Shown here: positions 57,668 through 64,000 of the stretch, piece after piece | How the letters are laid out: the number at the start of each line of letters is the position of its first letter | Numbering within the stretch: the stretch's first letter is position 1 | Assembly (NCBI RefSeq): GCF_025499605.1 | Contig: NZ_JAFMVC010000005.1 | Span: 1-64,000 of the forward strand | Direction of reading: 5' to 3' | Source of the DNA: Carboxylicivirga litoralis | GTDB taxonomy: Bacteria; Bacteroidota; Bacteroidia; Bacteroidales; Marinilabiliaceae | DNA length: 64,000 bases | The notes under the pieces: generated by a model | Database searches by the model: none | The model's input: only the letters and a program-made list of their open reading frames with translations | Told to the model about the DNA's origin: nothing | Position numbers and translations under genes: made by a program

Positions 57668-57678
57668 ATCTGAACACT

Positions 57679-59283
57679 ATGAAATCGATATATAACAAAT
57701 CTGTTTGGGTCATTGGGCTGTTACTAATTTTAGGTTTTGGTGCCTGTACGAATGACTTGGACACGACACCTCCGGGAGGAAAAGAGACAACAGCTGATGA
57801 GGCCTGGGAGGATGAATCAACTTACAATAAGTTTGTGGCAAAAATATACGGCAGTTTTGCCTTGTCTGGTAATCAGGGACCTAATGGCTACGATGATATT
57901 GCCGGGGCCGATCAGGGTGAAGCTACTTTTCTTCGTTCCTATTGGAATTTGCAGGAACTACCTACTGACGAGGCTGTTTGTGCCTGGTCTGATGATGGCC
58001 TGGATGGTCTGATGTTTTGTCAGTGGACATCGAGTAACCGCTTTGCCGAGCTGAGCTACAACCGGATGCTTGTTACCATTGCCTTTTGCAATGAGTTCAT
58101 GCGTGAGACTGAAGAGGAAAAGCTAGATGCTCGCGGGGTGGATAACGCATTAAAAGCAACCATCCACGAATACCGGGCAGAAGTACGCGCATTACGGGCG
58201 ATGAATTATTATTTCCTGATGGATTTATTTGCTAATGTGCCTTTTGTGACACCTGAAGATGGTGTTGGTGCATTTTTACCTGAGCAAAAAGGGCGCGATT
58301 TCTTCTTTCCATGGATAGAAAGTGAACTGAAGGCTTGTGAGGGTCAGCTACCTGAGAAAACAGAGGCGAACTATGGTAAAGTAACCGATGAGGTGGTTTG
58401 GATGGTATTAGCCAAAATGTACCTCAATGCCGAGGTATATGTGGATGAGGCGCACTATACCGATTGTTTAAGCTACCTGAATAAACTGTTGGAAGCCAAT
58501 TACGGGCTCGATGATAAATACAGCTATTTGTTTGGTGCCGATAACCACGTGTCGTCTGAAATCATCTTCCCGGTTATTTTTGATGGCAAGAAAGCAACAA
58601 GTTATGGCGGAATGACTTACCTGATGGCAGCAGCCTGGGGTTCTGATATGGAGCCGGGTAGTAATTTTGGTTTGGCACAATCGTGGTCAGGATTGAGAGC
58701 CAAAGAAACATTGAGCACGTTGTTTGAAACTGATGATGCTCGTGCCATGTTTTGGACTGATAAGCGCACACAGGAGACACAAACGCTTAACGATTTTAAC
58801 TCCGGTTATTCAGTTATCAAATTCACCAATATTCTGCGCAGCGATCCCTTGAATGTGCCGGTTGGTGAACGGGTGTTTGGTTCCGATAGTCAGTTCCCTG
58901 ACGCAGATTTCCCGATGTATCGCCTGGCCGATGCTTATTTAATGTATGCTGAATGTGTGCTTCGAGGCGGTGAAGGTGGTAGCATCTCAACCGCTTTAGG
59001 TCTGGTCAACGAAATTCGTACAAGAGCCCATGCTTCTACTATTGGTGAAGCGGATTTAACACTCGATTTTATGTTGCAGGAGCGGGCTCGTGAGCTTTAC
59101 TGGGAAGGGCATCGTCGTACCGACTTGATTCGTTTCAACCGCTTTACCGCCAATTATACCTGGCCTTGGAAAAACGGGGTGTACAGTGGAACTGCTAGTA
59201 TCAGCAAGATTTATAAGCTATTCCCTATTCCGGCAACCGAATTGGTAGCCAACCCAAATATCAAACAGAATATGGGCTATTAA
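57679..59283 (+). CDS. susD: SusD-like starch-binding lipoprotein
   Basis: 534-residue surface lipoprotein (lipobox GFGAC) that binds starch helices and closes SusC. Family signs: TPR-like helices, YRAEVRALRAMNYYFLMDLF, RARELYWEGHRRTDLIRF and the ending FPIPATELVANPNIKQNMGY-like motif in separated parts. Rich in aromatic residues (Trp/Tyr) that could stack on glucose. Follows susC at 11 bases; SusE-like gene follows at 18 bases. Confidence 0.93.
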   Translation: MKSIYNKSVWVIGLLLILGFGACTNDLDTTPPGGKETTADEAWEDESTYNKFVAKIYGSFALSGNQGPNGYDDIAGADQGEATFLRSYWNLQELPTDEAVCAWSDDGLDGLMFCQWTSSNRFAELSYNRMLVTIAFCNEFMRETEEEKLDARGVDNALKATIHEYRAEVRALRAMNYYFLMDLFANVPFVTPEDGVGAFLPEQKGRDFFFPWIESELKACEGQLPEKTEANYGKVTDEVVWMVLAKMYLNAEVYVDEAHYTDCLSYLNKLLEANYGLDDKYSYLFGADNHVSSEIIFPVIFDGKKATSYGGMTYLMAAAWGSDMEPGSNFGLAQSWSGLRAKETLSTLFETDDARAMFWTDKRTQETQTLNDFNSGYSVIKFTNILRSDPLNVPVGERVFGSDSQFPDADFPMYRLADAYLMYAECVLRGGEGGSISTALGLVNEIRTRAHASTIGEADLTLDFMLQERARELYWEGHRRTDLIRFNRFTANYTWPWKNGVYSGTASISKIYKLFPIPATELVANPNIKQNMGY

Positions 59284-59301
59284 TCATTTAAGCGCAAAAC
59301 A

Positions 59302-60465
59302 ATGAAACTAAAAATAGTAATCCTTAATATACTTCTTGTTGGTATGACTGCCTTGTATAGTTGCCAGCAAGACGACGAACAACCTGTGTTGACCAATATA
59401 CAGGCCAGTGAGCTTGATTACCTGCCTTTCAATACCTTTGAGTTGCAAGAGCCTGAGGGTGATGCTAACCCATTGTTATTCACGGTCACCTGGAGTGAAA
59501 CACAATTCTTTCTTGATAATGCCAGTACGTCTTTTCCGGCTGGCCCGGTAAGCTATACGCTTGAGATGGACGTAGAGGGCAATGATTTCAATGATGCTGT
59601 GGCATTGGCAGCAACCACTAATTTGTTTGCCGACATTTTAGTCGTTGATCTCAACACGGTGCTGTTGAATAACTTTGGTGCTGTGCCGGGAACAGCTGAT
59701 AATTATGAGTTAAGAGTAATAGCTGCATATGGTGGTTCGGGAAGTCCGGCGCATCAGGTGGTTTCGGTCAATACTTTGCCAACTACCATTACACCATATT
59801 TCCCGCCTAAAGACATTGAACCATTGTATATAATTGGCGATATGCAATCGGCAGGCTATGAGGCCACCGCATTTATGATGTACCGTAACAGCAGCAGCAA
59901 CGACGATTATACCTACACTTATACCGGTCGTTTTGATGGAGGCACACATTTTAAACTGGCCCCGGAAAGCGAATTATCATCTGGTAAGTTTTATTATGCT
60001 GGTAACGATGGTGAGCTTTTATTTGGTGATGCTGAAGGTGGGGACTTCTACATTGAAACAGAAGGCTATTATACTTTGAACATCAACGTGGAGACGATGA
60101 CCTGGAGCATTGAAGCTTATGATGCGAGTGAAGCCGCAGTCTGGACTATCGTCAATTTTGTGGGGCAATTCTCCAACTGGGGTGCCGATAACGAGCCAAA
60201 CATGGTGGTGTCAGCCTATGATCCGCATCAATGGACGCTCGACATCAACCTGGAGAACATCGATTATGGTGTGAAATTCAGAACGAACAACAGCTGGGAC
60301 AATCGCTGGTGCCCACAGGTACCAACTGATAGCCCTTATGGTATTGCCGATTTTAATCCTACTGGTCATGATAATAATATTGATTTGGCTGAACAGGGAC
60401 TTGGTCATTACCATGTGCGCCTGAACGACCTCACTGGTCATTATGTGGTGCTGATTCAGGAATAA
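59302..60465 (+). CDS. susE: SusE-like starch-binding lipoprotein
   Basis: 387-residue lipoprotein (lipobox ALYSC). The N-terminal part (about 30-165) is an Ig-like SusE domain (LFTVTWSETQFF). From about 175 two beta-sandwich modules (YIIGDMQSAGYEA and WTIVNFVGQFSNWGADNEP) resemble SusE/SusF starch-binding modules with exposed Trp. It tethers starch at the surface; not an enzyme. Position after susD supports the call. Confidence 0.82.
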   Translation: MKLKIVILNILLVGMTALYSCQQDDEQPVLTNIQASELDYLPFNTFELQEPEGDANPLLFTVTWSETQFFLDNASTSFPAGPVSYTLEMDVEGNDFNDAVALAATTNLFADILVVDLNTVLLNNFGAVPGTADNYELRVIAAYGGSGSPAHQVVSVNTLPTTITPYFPPKDIEPLYIIGDMQSAGYEATAFMMYRNSSSNDDYTYTYTGRFDGGTHFKLAPESELSSGKFYYAGNDGELLFGDAEGGDFYIETEGYYTLNINVETMTWSIEAYDASEAAVWTIVNFVGQFSNWGADNEPNMVVSAYDPHQWTLDINLENIDYGVKFRTNNSWDNRWCPQVPTDSPYGIADFNPTGHDNNIDLAEQGLGHYHVRLNDLTGHYVVLIQE

Positions 60466-60482
60466 TCTAAAAAAATGAGAAG

Positions 60483-61577
60483 ATGAAAAGCTTAAAAAAT
60501 ATACTGGGTCTGATGGGTATCATCGTGTTGTTGTTTGCCTGTACAGACGATTATGAAAGAAGTGCCGGAGGTGAGATTGTAGCCGAGGCACCGGTATTAA
60601 ATATGTTGGGACAAAATGCGTTTTTGCTTGCACATCCGGAAACCAGCGAAAGTGATTTGTTCCTGTTTCGCACTTCATGGGCCAGGCCACGCATATCGTA
60701 TGAAAATGGCTTACCCTGTGAAGTGAGTAACCTGCAGTATCAGGTAGAGGCGGGTCTGTTAGGCGAGGAATTTGCCACAGCCGTTACAATTGAAGAGACG
60801 AGTCAATTATTTTTTGATATGTACACATCCAATATGTATCAGGTAGCTGAGCAATTGCTGGGTGAGGACTTTGAGGCACCGGTCAATTTGGAATTGCGTG
60901 TAGTAGCCACTTACGATGGCCTTGAAGAGGCGTTGACATCCAACTCAATCACTGTTGTACTGCAGCAGGAAGTGGTGGAAGAACCGGAAGAGCCTGTTGA
61001 ATTAACCATACGCTTTAAGCAAACGGCTGGTGATTGGGATGAATTCGCGGTGTATGCCTGGGGCGAATCGGAAGTGTATGGAGGCTGGCCCGGGTTAAAA
61101 CTGGACAGTGATGCCAATGGCTGGTATGCTTTTACGGTGCCGGTTAATCGACCTATTAATCTGATTATAAATAACAATGGTGGTGGTCAGCAGTTTGATT
61201 TTCTAGCTGATCCAACTGAGGATGCCTGTTATGAATTTGATACGGGAGCCGGAACATGGACAGCGGTTGATTGTCCGGGCTTGCCCATAACCATACGCTG
61301 GAAGTATGTCGGAACCGATTGGACAACATCAGCCATCTACGCCTGGGGAGGGGATCCGCTTGGCGAAACGTTTGGCGGTTGGCCAGGCGCTGTAGGCACG
61401 CCAGATACTGAAGGATGGTGCAGTGTTACCGTTGATGCCGGCCAGGCTGTTGGCAATGTCATTTTCAATAATGGAACAGGTGGCGATGGAGGTCAGTTCG
61501 ATTTAGGTATGACCATCACCGAAGATATCTGTTTTGAAATTACATCAGATAGTTACACCGTAGTAAATTGTGAATAG
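60483..61577 (+). CDS. SusF-like lipoprotein with two CBM26-type modules
   Basis: 364-residue lipoprotein (lipobox LLFAC). An N-terminal SusE-type Ig domain (about 30-160) is followed by an acidic linker (EEPEEPVE) and two tandem modules at about 172-265 and 268-364. Both share Y-A-W-G, GGWPG and an N-N-x-Q/G-rich end (INNNGGGQQFDF; FNNGTGGDGGQFDL), the pattern of CBM26-like starch-binding modules. The module type differs from classic SusF, so I give no symbol. A terminator follows. Confidence 0.82.
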   Translation: MKSLKNILGLMGIIVLLFACTDDYERSAGGEIVAEAPVLNMLGQNAFLLAHPETSESDLFLFRTSWARPRISYENGLPCEVSNLQYQVEAGLLGEEFATAVTIEETSQLFFDMYTSNMYQVAEQLLGEDFEAPVNLELRVVATYDGLEEALTSNSITVVLQQEVVEEPEEPVELTIRFKQTAGDWDEFAVYAWGESEVYGGWPGLKLDSDANGWYAFTVPVNRPINLIINNNGGGQQFDFLADPTEDACYEFDTGAGTWTAVDCPGLPITIRWKYVGTDWTTSAIYAWGGDPLGETFGGWPGAVGTPDTEGWCSVTVDAGQAVGNVIFNNGTGGDGGQFDLGMTITEDICFEITSDSYTVVNCE

Positions 61578-61592
61578 GTGAATATATGTGAA

Positions 61593-61628
61593 GAGACTGT
61601 CTGGAAACGTTTAGGCAGTCTCATTTTT
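61593..61628 (+). terminator. Terminator between SusF-like gene and amylase
   Basis: GAGACTG (61593-61599) pairs with CAGTCTC (61616-61622), then ATTTTTT. The amylase start is only some 30 bases on, so partial read-through is likely and would tune amylase level. Confidence 0.7.
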
Positions 61629-61654
61629 TAATGAGAGTACAAAAAACGATAGAT

Positions 61655-63028
61655 ATGAGAGGGCTGATTTTTCTGAAATTATTGATTCTTCTTTGTTTCA
61701 CAACGTGTTTGTCGTGCGAGGATGACGATACGGTTGATAAAAAGCAAGAAGTAGTTGATGAGTTTTATGGTGAACCATTTGATAAAGTGCCATCGCCAGA
61801 TGAAGTGATTATGTATGAAGCCAATGAGCGTGTGTTTGCTGCCAATGCCTCATTTAGTGCGATAACACAGCGTTTGGATGCCATAAGCGATTTGGGTGTT
61901 AATGTATTGTGGTTGATGCCTATTAATGAACAAGGTACTGAGAAGGCTTTTGGCTCGCCATACTGTGTAAAAGATTACACCAGCACCAATCCGGAATATG
62001 GTACGCTTGCTGAATTGCGCACGCTGGTTGAGGAAGCGCACAAGCGTGAAATGGCTGTTATTATCGATTGGGTGGCCAACCATACCGCATGGGATCACAG
62101 TTGGATGAAGGACCATCCTGAATGGTATACACAGGATGAGAATGGCAACCCAATGCCACCCGAAGGCACCAACTGGAGCGATGTTGTTGATTTAGATTTT
62201 AACAACCACGCGATGCGGGCTGAGATGATTGAATCGATGAAATATTGGGTGCGCGAAGCTAATATTGATGGTTTTCGTTGCGATGCAGCCGATTGGGTGC
62301 CGGTTGATTTCTGGCGCGATGCCATTTACCAGCTTCGTAAGCTGCAGGAAGGACGCACCCTCATTATGCTGGCCGAAGGCACCGAACCTAAGAATTTGCA
62401 GGCTGGTTTCGATATGGATTATGCCTGGAATTTTTGCGATGTGCTCGAAGGAGTGTTTAATAATTCTCAGTCAACAGCCAATCTTTTTCAGTCGCATTTT
62501 AATGAATTGGAGCAGATACCTGCCGGTAAGCAGAAGTTAAGGCATAACACCAACCACGACCGGGCCATGGAACACAGCCCCGTGACAAAATATCAGAGTG
62601 CGGAAGGTGCACTGGCAGCCTATGTGGTTTCAACAACTATGGGAGGCGTTCCGCTTATGTATAGTTCGCAGGAGGTAGCATATCCTAATGCTGTTGACTT
62701 CTTTAATTATGTAGCTGTTGACTGGAGTAGTAATCCTGAGTTATTAAACGATTATCAGGCGCTTATGAGCATTTATCAGCAATACGATGCATTTAAAAAT
62801 GGGGTGCTTGAGCCGTTTGAAAATGACGATGTGCTCTGTTTTACCAGAACCTACAATCTGCAGCAGGTATTGGTAATAGTAAATGTTCGCAATAATGTGT
62901 CGGCTATTGAAATGCCTGATGATTGGTCTGGTGATCAATGGATAAATGCCTTTACGAAGGAAAATGTGAATGTGACTCAAACGATTAACTTGGAACCGTT
63001 TCAATACCTGATTCTTGTAAAAGAGTAG
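61655..63028 (+). CDS. susG: GH13 alpha-amylase, SusG-like (short form)
   Basis: About 457-residue lipoprotein (lipobox TTCLSC) alpha-amylase that cuts starch at the cell surface. I prefer the ATG at 61655, which gives a good lipoprotein signal; the ATG at 61631 lies against the T run of the terminator. GH13 motifs: WVANHT, nucleophile Asp210 in DGFRCDAADW, acid/base Glu241 in LAEGTEP, and transition-state Asp302 in NHDRA. B. thetaiotaomicron SusG is much longer because of a CBM58 insert; here none is seen, the starch binding being left to the SusE/F-like proteins. Confidence 0.88.
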   Translation: MRGLIFLKLLILLCFTTCLSCEDDDTVDKKQEVVDEFYGEPFDKVPSPDEVIMYEANERVFAANASFSAITQRLDAISDLGVNVLWLMPINEQGTEKAFGSPYCVKDYTSTNPEYGTLAELRTLVEEAHKREMAVIIDWVANHTAWDHSWMKDHPEWYTQDENGNPMPPEGTNWSDVVDLDFNNHAMRAEMIESMKYWVREANIDGFRCDAADWVPVDFWRDAIYQLRKLQEGRTLIMLAEGTEPKNLQAGFDMDYAWNFCDVLEGVFNNSQSTANLFQSHFNELEQIPAGKQKLRHNTNHDRAMEHSPVTKYQSAEGALAAYVVSTTMGGVPLMYSSQEVAYPNAVDFFNYVAVDWSSNPELLNDYQALMSIYQQYDAFKNGVLEPFENDDVLCFTRTYNLQQVLVIVNVRNNVSAIEMPDDWSGDQWINAFTKENVNVTQTINLEPFQYLILVKE

Positions 63029-63063
63029 CTGTTGGACGTATAATTCAATTTTGACAGATGTTA

Positions 63064-64000
63064 ATGAAATCATTTTTTAAATATTTAGTGTTGATAGCAA
63101 TGGCAGGACTGATGGCTTGCCAGCGCAATGCACACTTCAATGTAGCGTCTCCTGACGATAAAATTGTGGTCACTCTTGGTGAAGAGAACGGACGAGTTTA
63201 TTATGAGGTTTTTCACGATAGTAAGCCGGTTGTTTTACAATCATTTCTGGGTTTTACGTTAAAAGCTACTGATAACCTTGAGGATAACTTTTACTTGAAA
63301 GATGTGAGTTATGCCGAAGTGAATAAGACCTGGGAGCAACAATGGGGCGAAGAACGATTTGTAGATGAGGTATATAACGAGATGAAAGTGCTGGTGGAAG
63401 AGAAGAGTGGGGATAAGCGTCAATTTTACATCACATTCCGCTTATTTAACGATGGCTTTGGGTTTAGATACGAATTCCCTGAGCAAGCAAACCTCAAGAA
63501 ATTTACCATCATGGATGAGCAAACCGAGTTTGTGCTCAATGGCAATCATACTGCCTGGTCCATCCCTTATGATATTGAGGCCTATGAGGGTTTGTATCGT
63601 CAAATGCCAATCAGCGAATTGGATACCGTCTGCTCACCATTAACCATGAAAACAGCCGACGGATTATACCTGGCTATTCATGAAGCCAACCTGACTGATT
63701 ATGCGGCGATGAATTTATACCCAACAGGTGATAGTACTTTAAAGGTTTACCTGACACCATGGTCAAGCGGTGAAAAGGTGTTTATGAAGGCACCACATCA
63801 AACACCGTGGCGTACCATGATAATTGCCGATAATGCCGGTGATTTGTTGCTTTCGCGCCTGATGCTCAACTTGAACGAACCGTGCCAATTAGAAGATACC
63901 TCGTGGATTAAACCCGGGCGGTATATTGGTATCTGGTGGGGCATGCACATGAAGCATTATACCTGGCACGAAGGCCCGCAGCACGGCGCTACTACAGAAA
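63064..64000 (+). CDS. susB: GH97 alpha-glucosidase, SusB-like (3' partial)
   Basis: First 312 codons of a GH97 enzyme that runs off the window; full members have about 650-740 residues. The lipobox (LMAC near residue 19) predicts a lipoprotein. The ATG at 63064 or 63058 can be the start. The N-terminal beta-sandwich is typical: SPDDKIVVTLGEENGR, FRLFNDGFGFRYEFP and the switch to the barrel in WIKPGRYIGIWWGMHMKHY. SusB-type enzymes invert alpha-1,4 and other glucosidic bonds of malto-oligosaccharides in the periplasm. Catalytic Glu residues lie beyond the window, so the inverting/retaining branch cannot be decided. Confidence 0.88.
   Translation, partial: MKSFFKYLVLIAMAGLMACQRNAHFNVASPDDKIVVTLGEENGRVYYEVFHDSKPVVLQSFLGFTLKATDNLEDNFYLKDVSYAEVNKTWEQQWGEERFVDEVYNEMKVLVEEKSGDKRQFYITFRLFNDGFGFRYEFPEQANLKKFTIMDEQTEFVLNGNHTAWSIPYDIEAYEGLYRQMPISELDTVCSPLTMKTADGLYLAIHEANLTDYAAMNLYPTGDSTLKVYLTPWSSGEKVFMKAPHQTPWRTMIIADNAGDLLLSRLMLNLNEPCQLEDTSWIKPGRYIGIWWGMHMKHYTWHEGPQHGATTE

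Noticed and set aside
1-64000. CRISPR arrays, tRNA or rRNA genes, transposases, integrases
   Set aside because: Looked for on both strands; no regular spaced repeats, cloverleaf-like segments or transposase-like proteins were seen.

Overview
The window is from a member of the Bacteroidota, most like the marine or anaerobic Bacteroidales/Marinilabiliales group. The evidence is three SusC/SusD-type glycan systems or parts of them, hybrid two-component (HTCS) regulators with a periplasmic beta-propeller, a SusR-type regulator, a XusABC-like xenosiderophore system and many signal-peptide or lipobox glycoside hydrolases. Coding density is very high, base composition is even, and no gap between genes exceeds 300 bases. 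I saw no tRNA, rRNA, CRISPR array or insertion sequence.

Region 1 (1-29.5 kb, + strand) looks like the enzyme part of a xyloglucan utilisation locus. It holds a PA14-containing GH31 alpha-xylosidase (5' cut off by the window), GH95 fucosidase/galactosidase, GH3 beta-glucosidase, an HTCS, a frameshifted GH43, an SGNH acetylesterase and a large GH2 beta-galactosidase. A tightly overlapping trio follows (BNR-4 propeller lipoprotein, GH88 unsaturated glucuronyl hydrolase, CE2-like esterase), then a small outer-membrane barrel, a second GH31, a second GH3, GH42 and GH27. No SusC/D pair or endo-xyloglucanase lies here; they may lie to the left. The GH88 trio implies that uronic-acid-bearing material is also handled.

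Region 2 (29.6-47.5 kb) is a second PUL. A divergent HTCS (- strand) faces SusC, SusD, a GH43, a GH93/sialidase-like propeller with a C-terminal CBM9-like domain, an unrecognised 680-residue secreted protein with a probable alpha/alpha toroid, an endo-arabinanase-like GH43, a lipoprotein aldose epimerase and a 604-residue GH2. Arabinan or an arabinose/galactose-rich pectic side chain is the best substrate guess.

Region 3 (47.6-52.5 kb, - strand) is a three-gene unit: TonB-dependent receptor, DUF4374 lipoprotein, PepSY membrane protein. Order and families match XusABC of Bacteroides, which takes up ferric xenosiderophores.

Region 4 (52.7-64 kb, + strand) is a starch system: SusR, SusC, SusD, SusE-like and SusF-like lipoproteins (the latter with two tandem CBM26-like starch modules), a short SusG-like GH13 alpha-amylase and the start of a GH97 SusB-like glucosidase that runs off the window end.

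Points worth a second look: a seven-G tract that breaks the GH43 gene at 11776-11782; an 18-bp inverted repeat that buries the start codon at 12793; two intergenic elements with nested inverted repeats and similar ends (6898-7029 and 47460-47573); the unrecognised protein at 41338-43380; and the BNR-4/GH88/CE2 cassette.
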